A stretch of DNA of 64,000 bases from Lunularia cruciata (Eukaryota > Streptophyta > Marchantiopsida > Lunulariales > Lunulariaceae): assembly GCA_948567375.1 (NCBI GenBank), contig OX419756.1:8251001-8315000 (forward strand), read 5' to 3'. Below the pieces are notes generated by a model, which ran no database searches, was not told where the DNA came from, and worked only from the letters and a program-made list of their open reading frames with translations. A program made the position numbers and the translations under genes. Numbering within the stretch: the stretch's first letter is position 1; each line of letters opens with the position of its first letter. Shown here one piece after another: positions 26,276 through 38,109 of this stretch.

Positions 26276-27329
26276 AGAATGAAAACAGTTTAACTTTGTT
26301 TGATAGTAACTTCTGAGTATTTTAATATGGACATGTAGCATTGTACATTAATTTCCCATGAGTCACAGAGCTGGTTCAAAATTAATAAAACTTTGCTTGA
26401 TAAGACGTACTTGAGACAAAGTGCGCATATGAAATTTAGTTATTATTATAAAAGTCCCTTGAAGCCCAGGGTTGGTGGATCTACAGTCCTGAGGAATATG
26501 AAAACCTGGGGTTTCTTCCGCTACTAGCTCGGAACAGAATTATAATCAAATTCTCCCTATTGTTATAAGTTTTCGGTCTTATGTTTGTGGTTCTGGTGTA
26601 TGAAAGGTGTTAAAGAATAATAGTCTACCGTCCTAGTACGATTAATTTCAATACATCTTTGTATATTGACATTTCTAAGAAACACGGTCCGGCGCTGGAT
26701 ATTATCCTTACTAGTAGCTAGTAAAGGTTATCCGAGGCTGTCAAGTTTCTTCAAAGGGAAATTGAAGTATTTAATTTATACTTCCATCTTGATCAATGGC
26801 ATTCAGAAGATATCTTCCAGTTCAATGCAAACTATTTGAAGTGACCACGGTCGACTAATTTCAAATTCTTCATTGCTTCCAGTTTCGATTCAAGGTGACA
26901 GGATTTGAATCTGTAACTTTCTGATGACTACCATGGTTAGATTACGATAAATTTGATCAATGAATCGAATCGATTGGAGATCATTGCATCCGACTTTGCA
27001 CGTTTTGATGGCGTTGGTAAGCATTGACTCGATACTCAATCCTGTCTAATATAAGTTTTCAAATGTCTAGTGTTGTAATTTGTATGTAAAGCCTAAGAGT
27101 AGTGGTCATTCCATTTACGAGAAACAGCTGATTACGGTTACATTTTACGATGTCGACTATCTGCTCAAAGAATGAACTGCCGGCAGGTCAAAACTAGTGA
27201 AGGAAGTGAAAGCACGTAAAAGATTAAGCGGTGTCAATGATTTCGTTCTATTCGTCACGTTCCCGTTCTAAAATGTGTTCATCTTAGTTCATGCTAATAA
27301 ATTCGACATATGTTGATTGCAGCTCCAAT

Positions 27330-28770
27330 GGCAGCTAACAGGACCTTTCCGAGGCCAATGATTTCCCCTACACCATTACGGGTGTTATGTGGTTGCTTGG
27401 CAGCTTTAGCCCCACCTGCTCACTCTGCACTAATTAAAATTATTTTTGATGGCTGCGTTCCTGCCCTCGCGTGCAAAAACCTCATCAGTGCTGCCCACCC
27501 ATGTACAAGGGTTAGATCGTCAATTTCTGTCCCAAGAGGGATCTCTTGCAGCCTATGAAAGTGCGGAAAGCTCTCCAATCCTTGATAGGAGAGGAGCTGA
27601 AGGCTTATACAGAGAAATTGGACAAGGCATACTTGATTCTGCGAACTCCTCCCGAGGACGATTCACGTCCTCTAGCTCAGCAAAACAAACGCCATTCCGC
27701 CTATGGTGCAGGAGGCTTCATCCAACCAGGCACTGGTAATATTACCATCGACATCCACTTCAGTTGGTTCTTCTACAAATGGCACCGATATTTTGTCTCT
27801 TTCACGAAAGAATTCTTCAGCATGTGCTCAATGACACTGATTTTACCCTTCACTTCTGGAACTGGAACAACGGTGTCACAATTCCTCAGCCAAAAGGAGG
27901 TCACAGCGGCTGCTACAAAGCTAGTCACCTTCTTCCAGAGATGTGCAATATCCTCAACAGCACAATTTATGAATCGCTCGGCCAGGACAAATTCCCCGGT
28001 TACCTGCTGACCTCGCAATCCTGCCTGAGGAACGATTCGACCCTCCAACGCGCTCCGCAGAAGTTGTGGAGCTCAGGAACGTCGCCTACATGTACCAAGG
28101 TTTAGTGGTGTTGGGAAATAACCCAAGATGATTCATGGGCAGAACCCACAGAATGGGGGCCCCCAGGTTCTCGATCCACTCACTGGCAACGGATCTCTGG
28201 GAGTTATTTAGCTCTGGTTAGTCTCTGGCTCCCGTGGGCATCCATTGGTGGGGCGCAAATGCTATGGCAGTGGTGGAAACCACCGCTTCGGCTCCGGTTT
28301 TCTACACTCATCACGCGAATGTCGACAGGCTGTGGGACCTCTGGCACAAGTTGCCCGGTGGAAAACGAGTTGATTAGTCGGACCCAGATTATTTAGAAGC
28401 TGAATTTCTATTCTACGATGAAATCGAGACTCCAAGTAGAGTTAATGACAAAGATGCTCAAAACATGGAGGAATTCGGGTACACAAATGAGAAAGTGAAC
28501 AACGGCGTGTGGATCAACTACAATCCAGCCCCGAATTCTAGCACCCCGTCATCTCCAGGTTCATTCAGGCTGGTTGACGTACATTACCCAACAAGGTGGA
28601 ACAGAGTGTGACCTTAAGTCAAAATGTTCCGTGCCTTTGACCCAGTTCGACCGGATCAAGTCTCAAATAAGTGGGGGATTTCAAGTGAAATTGAGATTAG
28701 AACACCGAACACTGGACTCGGCTGGAGACTTCAATCAGCCGTATCCACTAGTTTCGTTCTGTAGGTCCTA
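27330..28770 (+). pseudogene. Polyphenol oxidase (tyrosinase-type) pseudogene
   Basis: Two copper-site regions of the tyrosinase/PPO family are visible. CuA: RHSAYGAGGF, then HFSWFFYKWHRYF, and in the next frame FHERILQHVLNDTDF and HFWNWNNG. Cu[13 protein letters not shown] and [16 protein letters not shown], followed by the DWL-like DPDYLEAEFLFYDE. Damage is clear: a one-base frameshift at about 27789-27797 between WHRYF and FHERIL, and in-frame stops at 28129-28131 (TGA), 28219-28221 (TAG) and 28375-28377 (TAG). The usual HCxYC of CuA reads HSAYG, losing the cysteines. The N-terminal part before 27535 is scarcely readable. Family members oxidise o-diphenols, and bryophytes carry many copies, which makes a dead copy unsurprising. 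Confidence 0.88.
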
Positions 28771-28779
28771 AGATAGAAG

Positions 28780-30630
28780 AACGCACATTGCTTCGCAGTA
28801 TGCACATCTCACTGGTCTTGAGAAGATTCACCTGAGGCACTAAGCTTCTGTCTAGAAAATACAATCATGTAGTAGAAATTTTGGCGCTTAGGAGTGTGTT
28901 GTAGAAGGGACTGAAGATGAGGAAGAAGGCGGCATCTTTTTCTGCATCTCGTCTTCCACAGCCTTTTCTGTCAAGTACCTATATTTAGATCCTTAATCGT
29001 ATTGTGGATCTAAGCTCATGGCAACCACTCAATGCAAGCCCAAGGAAGCACAGAGCGTGAAGGCATAGAGGACACGAACATAACTTTTAGTCTTCACCAG
29101 CTGAACATTCTATTTGCTCTATGAATCTCCTGACTCCTTGGATCCCGTGCGCTCTGCTCCTCAAGAAATACGCAAAATCTGAACTTCTGAAGTTGCTGTG
29201 CAGCTGTAGTGGGTTCCGTACAAGGAGCACGCACATTTGTTTCCCAACGAATTTCTCCATAATTCGTCCATGTTGCCAGCTCCAAAACGATATCGGATCG
29301 GAGGCTAAGATGCTCCGCGTAATTACGTATGTCGTGTGCTTAAGTTGCGAGGAAATGAAACTGCGCAGAGGGGCGAATCAAGCAGCATGACTGCTTGATT
29401 GGCGAAGAGATGATTGTGCTTCCACCTCTGGGAATGCTACTTGTCTTGGAGATCCAACGCAGGATAAGATAGTTTTGTGAAATCAGCAAGTGAAGGACTC
29501 CAGTCTACTTAAATCTGTCAGTTCAGGTATAATAAAATGTGAAGAACTGTAACAGGTAGAAAACTAACTGTTACGTGAATTCCGACCCTGGTTGAAATGC
29601 AGTTGAAATTGGTTTTGTTGCGAAGTTTGGAGTACTGGACGAGAAACCGTCCCGGCTTAGTGCAGAAACTGGAAACAACCTGGACCAGTCTTTACAGCGT
29701 CCAATGAATGCCTGTCGCCATAACTGCAATAGTCCTGGCGAACAAAATGTAAAGCTCAGAGGAGCGCTACAGAAACCACCAGCTCAATAAGGTCTTCACG
29801 GTACGGATGTGTGGATCTTACCTTTCAGCACTTCGTCCCAATTGCATGATTGAACGCAAATAGTTTACAACGATGAGTGATGAACTTGTAACGTCACAAG
29901 CGAGCGCTCAATAATTACCCTTTATCACACTGATCAGTCAGTCAATCACTCAAGATATTGGTTACGTGTGCAGATTTAAATTATAATTCGAATTTGACAA
30001 CAGCGGCTGTCACTGAGTATCACGGAGACAGTACCGAGAAATTGCAATCATGAAGCACATGATCGCTTGCATGTACTCTCGCATATTGAACCCCGAAGTC
30101 AAGAGGCTAGTTCCTTTCTTGACTGCGCAAAGTCAGAAACTAAAAGCGTGCGCGAAGAGTTATGCGTGCACAGTACAAGCTCGAGCCGACTGAAAACTAT
30201 AATTTGGATCCTGTCATGTAAGCCCCGACAAATTTCCTTAGGCAAACTGAATACTGTGGCTGTTATTTTCCATCATAATAGACATAACAGACGGAATTCT
30301 TTGTATTACCATTTTGAAGTATTCTGTGTGGTAGTTTGGAAACTTAGTGCTCGGAGCTTTTTGGTCACTATTTTCATTACTGAACACATCCTTGAAGTTT
30401 CCCTTTCTGGATAAACCTTCCGTGCATCGGAGAATTTATTTTGAAAGTCATCAACGACATATCTCTTGCTGTACAGTAGTCTCTTACACTAAACGCCATC
30501 AAACATTGGACTTGCATCCGGGTTTATGGAATATGTGCGCAGCGGAGCAAGATTTGACAACTGAGCCGTCCCATTTCGTACTGTTCATGACTTGTCCCCG
30601 TACATTCCCGAGTGCTGAAACAAAGAAAAC
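28780..30630. other. Unassigned sequence
   Basis: Short open frames occur on both strands without recognisable domains. No RNA gene or clear repeat is seen. The first ~150 bp may be the eroded 3' end of the polyphenol oxidase relic. Confidence 0.3.
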
Positions 30631-30632
30631 GG

Positions 30633-30790
30633 TCGACCGCGTAGGATAATACGAAGGATGGGAAGACCCGACGCCATCAAGCTTTGCAATGATAAACACA
30701 TGAGGTCAAAGGGGGGTGAGCCCTTCTGAAACCAAATACAGGGAAGTCTGTTCTGAGAAAGCTTGTCATAGGAGATGATGTTGTTCAGAC
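30633..30790 (-). mobile_element. Decayed non-LTR 3' tail, minus strand
   Basis: It begins with GACCGCGTAGGA, then GAAGGATGGGAAGACCC and CATCAAGC, the reverse complement of the terminal part of the family tail at 62549. Homology fades after about 60 bp, with scattered matches further on (GAAGTCTGTTCTGAGAAAGC). Confidence 0.65.
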
Positions 30791-32366
30791 GATTTGGATA
30801 AGTGGATTACGTCCCAGTACGACGACCCAATCTCAGGATGATAACTGGATGTATATTTGAAACTCTTCTCATATCTGCCGATTATGTATAATATGTTAGT
30901 TTCAGCTAATCTCTAGGTTAGCACAATCCTTAATTTTGTCTTGTTATCGAGGTACATTTTTAAATCTAAAGATAAGTGATTAGGGTAAAAACGGGCAAAA
31001 CCATATTTAGATTTTTGCAAAGGATTTTTTTAAGTTTTGCTTATATATATATCTTTTAGCCCTGGAAAGGTTATGTTTTGTACAAGGGCTATTTCCAAAC
31101 ACCTTGCATTTAGTAAAATAGTGAGTTGTATAATATCATTTCATGTGTATTCTATGTTACTTTAGTGTTAGATGTTACTTTTATAATGTGAATAAATTTC
31201 TAAATTTTTTTATAAAAATTGTAAAGGGTGAGAAGTCTAGTATTGTTGAGTGCAATTATGAATATTTACTCGAGTAAAACTAGAAGAAGTTGAGTACAAA
31301 TGATATTTAAAATATCATAGGTTAAAATGACTAATGACTGGTAAACCTTCTAATCGATAGATTAGAAACAAAAATTCTCATCACAATCTGGTTTTATATT
31401 GATAACAAATCAATCTACTTGTAATTATGAAATCTCTATAAATCAATATGTGGAGATCTGGATGTAGACTTCTTGTTAAAGATCGTATCCTATCGAGTGT
31501 AAAGTTATCCCCATAAGGATTTGAACATGTACAATGAAACTTCTTTCTTTTAACTTCTTTCGGGGTCTGACATTTCAATCCTCAATGACAGATGAATGCT
31601 CTACAATCGAACCTCAAACTTGCATCAATCCTTCATGCTAGAGCTTGTTCCCGGTCAAGAAATAAACCCTTCAACGTAAAGAAACCTGCCTAAATTTTAG
31701 CAACGCGACGTCTAGCAGAGTGAGACGTTGCCAACATGAAATACTGTCTGGTACTTCTGAGTCTGATATTCTCAAGTCCGGAAAACTGGGATCTGAAGTA
31801 AAGAGGATGACGAAAGTGCTAAGAAACTGAGGAGATGTGTAAGCTCTCAAAGAACGCGGCCAGTTTCTGTCCGATGAGATTCCAACAAAATACACGGCGG
31901 CTCATGAAGACAGCTAGAGGTTGGTCACTTCCTCAGCCAGTGATCGGTCAGCCAGAACACGGACCAGTATCTCAGCAATAAAGGCTACGTCTGAGATGAA
32001 CGTTATTCTCGAGAGACTTGGTAGTGGAGAGCGCAACCCAGGCGTGCATCTCAATTACCGATTGATAGGAATTCGTGAAGTGAACATAGAATCCACATGT
32101 GCATGTGCGTAATTGCTCAGACAACATAGCTTCATATAGCTGCGGGAGTTGACCACAAGCAGACCTATCAATTGGAAGCCCCCAGTACACTCTCAAGATC
32201 TCAAAGGGGTTCAAATGAGCAAACATTCTCGTTTGCGCGAATTGTGAATGCGAAGAGACGTCAAGATCGTTAATCGTTGAACGCCCCCATATTATAGCTC
32301 CCTTTCCGTCGGTGCCACGGAACACGATCTCAAGCTAAGGTACTGAAACACATTTCTGCGATGGTT
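30791..32366. other. Unassigned sequence with an ORF-like stretch
   Basis: The minus strand at 31972-32325 stays open for 117 codons and contains FRGTDGKGAIIWGRST and ILRVYWGLPIDRSACG, which look protein-like, but I recognise no family and no good splice signals. The rest is AT-rich and empty. Confidence 0.25.
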
Positions 32367-32680
32367 GTCACCTTTCCTTGCTGGCTTTCACCAGCACATT
32401 TCTAGAACCTGGGATGCATTTCCGTAGAAACTGTCACAACCACCCAACTCATACGACGTTGCTTTGGTGATGGTGTTGTTTCACTTATTACAGTTTTCTT
32501 GCATACACCATCTACTCAGCAAGACATTGATGGAACTGTCACCTTTCCTTGGTGGCTTTCACCAGCACATTTCTAGAACCTGAGATGCGGTCTCGAAGAG
32601 ACTGTCACAGCCACTCCACGCATACGACGTTTTGGTGATGGCGATGTTGACTTATTACAGTTTTCTTGCCTACGCCATTC
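32367..32680. repeat. 171-bp tandem duplication
   Basis: Units start at 32367 and 32538. Both carry GTCACCTTTCCTTG, GGTGGCTTTCACCAGCAC (one base different in the first), ATTTCTAGAACCTG, then CATACGACGTT, a GGTGATGG step and TTATTACAGTTTTCTTGC. The second unit has a short deletion. No coding function is evident. Confidence 0.85.
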
Positions 32681-33039
32681 CTCAACGAGATGGACACTAT
32701 GATAGTGTCGTGTCCTACTGCTCACTTATACGAACGTTACATAATTGGCACACCTGCAGCCTTTGCTTGCGGTTCCTGCGTGACGCTTCCTCTAGTCTAG
32801 CTATTGTATGTTTCTTCGACGAATGGCCAAAGCCCCACACAAAGAAAAAACCAAAGTAACACACAAACTAACAAAAGTAGTCCACCAAGTACCCTACTCT
32901 TGAGCAGTAGGACATAGATCCTCTAAAAGTATATATGGTAGACGGGAGGGAGTACACTAGATGTGTCAATAGATTTACTGAAGGTATATCTTGTAAAGGG
33001 GAAGGGAATCGCCTAGATGTGTCAGTAGCATCAGGATGT

Positions 33040-33690
33040 GACGGGAGCAATAGTAGACAAGGTTTCCAAGTATAGAGGTATAAAGCTAGTTCATATCTTT
33101 GTTCCTTTAGAGTTGGAGTTATGTAGAACTATTGAACATCAAGATGTGAAAGGAGCAATAGCAAACAAGGTTTCCAAGTATAGAGGTATGCAACGAAGTC
33201 ATTTCTTTGTTCTTCTAACTTTGGAGTTATATGGAGCTATGGATATGAGGTATGATACATTTGTTCGAGGGGTGCATGAGAGTTTACTATATTAATCTTG
33301 GGTATCATTTTCACTTTCATACTTCAGAGTATATTTTAGACATTATTTTTATACTTAACAATATATTTTAGATATCTCGCATCCTTTACTCTAAAAAAAA
33401 TTAACAAGTGCAAGATATTTCTTCAAATGTCCAATAGTTTATAAATCTTTTGATTTGCATAGCTTTGCAATCTTAGGTTCAGTAGGGTGCAATCTTAGGT
33501 TCAGCAGGGTTCATTTCTCATATCGATACTATTGTGGTTTAGCTCCATTTTATTCTTAGGTTCGGCAGAGTACAATTTTCATATCGATATTATTGTGGTC
33601 TAGCTCCATTTTCCCTCTTTTCTCTCCCTTATACGGGTTTGATGGAGTGTTCCCCTCCTTCATGTGTTCTACGAGGTCTCCTTTCCTTGG
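33040..33690 (+). mobile_element. Non-LTR fragment with C-terminal region duplicated in tandem, plus tail
   Basis: Two tandem units (from 33040 and 33148, period 108 bp) each encode a version of the C-terminus of the element at 58840: KVSKYRGIKLVHIFVPLELE, then NKVSKYRGMQRSHFFV followed by LELYGAMDMRYDTFVRGV. A degenerate SLSYF-like region and a decayed tail follow (CAATCTTAGGTTCAG repeats; ATTTCTCATATCGATACTAT; terminal TTGATGGAGTGTTCCCCTCC). This is a dead copy rearranged at its 3' end. Confidence 0.7.
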
Positions 33691-34329
33691 ATGATGGGAA
33701 CTACCACGGGGTTGAATGCCGGGTGAAGACCCCATGCCTGTGCATGCAGTGTAATTACCACGTGCAGGTCAATAACTATATATCGTGCAGGTCTATATTC
33801 CGCTATCTATAGTAAGAGGTGAAAGTGAATGACTAAATAGCTAATGCTCTCCTTCGCAAATACTCTCAGTCAAAAGGTGAAAGTGATTGACAAGATAGCT
33901 AGTGTTCTCTTTTTCCAAGTCTCGCGAAAGTGAAAGAGATTATCAAAATGTTGATGCAGATTGACCAAAAATTGCCCTCGACGATAGAACTAAGATTTGG
34001 GAGGTAAACTGCAGAGTCGCCAAAGGCATTGCAACTCCTAGACACGATCAGACTCTAGTAGAGGAATGTTTTAGAGGCAATTGATACGCTATATAGACAC
34101 GATCAGACTGCCAGTGGCTCCACGCCCCCGCGTGAAGAACCCTGAAGAGAACTAGTCTGACCTCACAACTGTTATCTTACTATACGTAAGGTAGAATTTA
34201 TAACGTTTACAGACTGGCACCCTCTGTCGATGCTAATTGTAGCGCGTTTAGTGAACTTTTCATGATCACATCGATGGCCTTCTCAAAGAGAAATTCTTTG
34301 TAAAATAGAGAGGTACGATAGTTTCTCCA

Positions 34330-34461
34330 ATCATGCTTATAAGCATTATCTATAATATGTATCATTCACTTTACAATTCATGTTGACACTATCGAATCAT
34401 GCTTATAAGCATTATCTATAATATGTATCATTCACTTTACAATTCATGTTGACACTATCGA
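34330..34461. repeat. Perfect 66-bp tandem duplication
   Basis: The units 34330-34395 and 34396-34461 appear identical, each from ATCATGCTTATAAGCATT to TGTTGACACTATCGA. Lack of divergence implies a recent duplication. Confidence 0.93.
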
Positions 34462-35899
34462 AGTCTAGTCTTATTTTATACTTTTCTGCTCTCTCATGTA
34501 CTCTACCTGTCATTCTTTGTACGGTTACCTATCATTCTTTCATGTGTTCCATACGGTCCTTTTTTACTATTCGTTAGCCATGCTTATAATAATCAGTTAT
34601 GTACAACCGTTTCAGCCACTCTACAACTAGTTGGCTTTTCACAGATAGGTAATTGCACTAAAGACACCCAATATGGTTCGAGTCCTACACCCAGTACGGT
34701 CGTATAGTCCTTTCTCTCTCCACTCACCAGACATAGGACGTATGCCACGTAGTACAAGAGAAGATTACACTCTTTTAGATTCTTACTTTCTTGACGCGAG
34801 GACACTTTTTCCCTAGTGTGTTTCCTGGCGCATTTCTATTTGTCTTCCTTTGCCACTCGAAACTGTTGTGCTCGTACTCTTTTTCATTTCGCAATTGTTT
34901 ATAGCTTGTACTGATCCTCTCATCCTCCGGGGTATTAAATATACATGCACTTCATCTAACCAGAGCGCTACGTGGAAAGTTAAATATCCGGGGTGACAGA
35001 TCTACTCTTGACGTACTTGGCCGATACACGAGTTCTGACTACTAGGCATTGTGGGTACTTCTCTCGTCGGAATGTTGTGGATGCTGTTCATGCGTGCTAG
35101 TTGATTTAAGCCTGACACATACAGTCAAGGAGAGGAACAGCCACCGTGTCTTGATTCTTTTTCTCCTGTGCAATCCGAAACAGTGAGAAAAGGGCGATGG
35201 CGTAGGAAACACGCAGTGAGGAAAAAACTGTAAAATGAGACTAAATCCCAATAAAATTGATATGAAATCTACCGTACCACAACTCTCAGATGTATCCGAA
35301 ACATAGAGTACCTCATTTATACTGTATAAAAAGAGTACCTCACATGTACTATAGTGTTTCCCTGTTGTACGGTTTGATAAAATCTTCCCATTTATCTTGT
35401 GTAGTATGTGGTGTTTTTTCTGTTTTTAAAATTTACAGTACATTTTGGTAAATATATGAATTAAAGAAAATATACAGTACGGATTGTCTTACTAATTTAA
35501 AGTTTTCTTCTCGTTTCCTTATGCAGGTTTTCTTCTTCTTTTCAGTCATGTACTTTCCTTCTGGTTTCATTGGTAGGTGTCCCTTTCTTCTTAACGGTGT
35601 TATTCCCTTAGTTTCCTTTCTCGATAGGGGAAAACATTATGAGTCATGGATAGATTCTCCTTTCTGATGCATGCAGGCCCGATATATTTACGTCGTGTTT
35701 CTTCCACGGAGTGGATATCGAAAATATCCTCACAATGATTATCTCGTTGTTGCAGAGTAGCTAGACTAGGCGGATATTTAATTCCAGATTTGAGCCTCTT
35801 TCTTCTGGGTCACCTCCAGCTGGAATTTAACAGATCTTAACATCGTTCGAGGGAAATGATTTCAAAGGGTGTCAATATATATATATGAAAAGTGTGAAG

Positions 35900-36030
35900 G
35901 CGATCACATAGAACACAAGAAGGATGGGAAGACAAGTGAGAGACAAAAGAGGTAGAATGGGTTAGGCTCCAATAATATCGATATGAGAGATCTGTTCTCT
36001 CAGACTTAAGATATCCTAGCTATGCAAGCT
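35900..36030 (-). mobile_element. Non-LTR 3' tail, minus strand
   Basis: On the plus strand it reads GAACACAAGAAGGATGGGAA, GAGAGACAAAAGAGGTAGAA, GGCTCCAATAATATCGATAT, GAGAGATCTG and CTTAAGATATCCTAGCTATG, the reverse complement of the family tail. The CATCAAGC step near the terminus is missing. Confidence 0.7.
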
Positions 36031-37081
36031 ATTTATGAAAAGTCAACAAAATATTGTTTTTCCCAAAGCCGAGCCGAATAATATAACCCGAAGGAAAGGG
36101 AAGAAACTCCTGGGCAATGAAATGAAACGAAAGGGAATCCAGGAAGGGGAAAGCCGTATGCTAGAGGAAAAATGAAAATAAAAAGTAACCTGAAAGATAT
36201 GAAGTTAGGACATATGACATTTAATTCACGGTGAATTCGTCAGACCGAGGCTAACTGTGTAAATCCCTTAGCCACTGGGGTTTCTTACTTGTGGATACGA
36301 TTATCAAAAGTCGGTTTGACTTCGAACACCCCTCGATATCCAACAGTAGTAAGCAAGTATCCTTGCCAGCAAGCAATGGAACAAGTTTCCATGTTTGCAT
36401 TTCCATATTCTGCAACTCATTAGACAATGTAATTTACCTGTGCTCAGGACCTGAAATTGTCTCTAGGTAAATAGAAGGTCCTTTAAATGAGTGAAGAGTT
36501 GAAAGAAAACTCATTTCTTCTCTTTGTTCTTCTGGAGAATTGAAAGACAGCATCATTTCTTCGCTTTGTTTTCCTCAATTTCTATTGCTTGCTTATATTT
36601 CTCGACCGCTTGGCATATACGAGGATCAAGAGAAATGTATGGAACGTCTATGGTCATATAGAAGAGTCCAACCACTGGTGGGAAAGGGTTTGCACAGCGG
36701 GGAAGAATAGATGCACATGTAAAGTAACAGGCAATACAGGAGCCGCAACTGATGGAGCAAGAACAGAAATTGAAGCAATGAGCACCCCGTAGAAAATGAG
36801 AGAAGCGGGTTAATGCCTCCGACTAGTGCTGCATGAGGTAAAAAAAGCAATATTGGGAAAAGTCATCGATGAAGAGGATTCAAGAGCTTGAAGATTAATT
36901 CAATTGTCTCCGGATCAAGATCAATGGGATCTTAGAGGATTCACCACAAAATTGTCTCCAAATCAATGGAACACTGACTTGGATTTATAGGATTCACCAC
37001 TATTCCTTGAGAGCTCTACTTCACCCGACGAAGTGTTGCGCTTTATATTCTCATCGTGCTTCTCGCTTCTCATGGAGTCTT

Positions 37082-37200
37082 CCCATTCCTTCTTGTTATC
37101 ATTGCGAGTTATCCTCGCCTTGCATCCTCCTTGGAGTATTCCCATTCCTTCTTGTTATCATTGCGAGTTATCCTTGCCTTGCATCCTCCTTGCAACAACA
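37082..37200. repeat. 59-bp tandem duplication
   Basis: Units start at 37082 and 37141, each beginning CCCATTCCTTCTTGTTATCA and ending in GCCTTGCATCCTCCTTG. They differ at very few positions. Confidence 0.88.
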
Positions 37201-37274
37201 CCATATGTGAAACAGAAGCAATCTCTTTATGATCCTCAATCACTTCTTGTGAGTTAAGTGACCTCCAATCCAAT

Positions 37275-37895
37275 TGGAGTGAGCGTCTGTATGCTTTGCA
37301 GACAACATGAGTCAAGGCAGACTTATATTTGGTCCGAGATGATCAAGTGACAGTAGCGGATGACGTGCTTACAGACCCTACGCGGGATACAGTTTTGGAG
37401 GGAGTGATTACCCATCCCTTGGATGCGCGGCGAGTGCAGCAAGAGGTCACAAGGTCTCCAAGTATAGGGGTATGCAACGAGGTCACCTCTTTTTTCCTGT
37501 GGCCTTGGACTTATATGGAGAGATGGACACGACATTTGACACATTTGTCAGGGAGTGCGCAAAAGCTTATCATGTTAGGCGTCAAGGGGTACCACTCTCA
37601 CTCTCATACTTTGTAACATATTTTAGACAGCGTGTGTCCATTACTCTATAGAGTGCAGTGGCTGGTGCAATCCATAGGAGAGCAATCACATTAGGTGATG
37701 TTTCTCTGGATGCTCCAGTAGTGTGTAGATTGTACGACTTGCATAGCTCGGATATCTTAGGTGCAGTAGGGCAGATTTTTCATATAGACTCTATTGGGGC
37801 TTAGCCCCATGTTGCCTGTTACCTTCTTTTGTCTCTCCCTTGTATGGCTTGATGGGGTTTCCCATCCTTTGTTTTTCCTATGCGGTTGCCTACTA
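37275..37895 (+). mobile_element. 5'-truncated non-LTR copy (endonuclease-like C-terminus plus tail)
   Basis: High identity to 61936-62549. It starts at GGAGTGAGCGTCTGTATGC and encodes VRDDQVTVADDVLTDPTRDT, VLEGVITHPLD, then a frame change, and the end YHVRRQGVPLSLSYFV where a TAA interrupts. The full tail follows (37640-37890), including TTGGGGCTTAGCCCCATGTT and the terminal GATGGGGTTTCCCATCC. This is a classic 5' truncation from target-primed reverse transcription. It is the copy closest in sequence to the long element. Confidence 0.88.
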
Positions 37896-38109
37896 TCATC
37901 ACAACAATCTACAGCATACAGTAGAACATGTATGCCCTCAAGTAGCCTCGTGAGTTCTCAAGTTTGTGCCTTGGAAAAGAGTGAGTTGAAGGGGCAAAGA
38001 GCACGTGCCTTGGTGGCACCGTCATTTATTATTTATTGAGTGGTAATTTATTTCATGCACACCATCAACTGACATAATTATTCATATCACTCTAATCCAT
38101 ATAATTAAT

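Larger units (their letters stand above)
33700..37260. other. Unassigned sequence with element debris
   Basis: No gene is supportable. It holds the 66-bp tandem repeat at 34330, eroded tail termini near 34480-34570 and 35355-35400, a minus-strand tail at 35900-36030, and a 59-bp duplication at 37082. Composition drifts between AT-rich and moderate. Confidence 0.4.

Noticed and set aside
34655-34700. tRNA-like T-loop GGTTCGAGTCC
   Set aside because: No matching acceptor stem, D-arm or anticodon arm could be drawn upstream.
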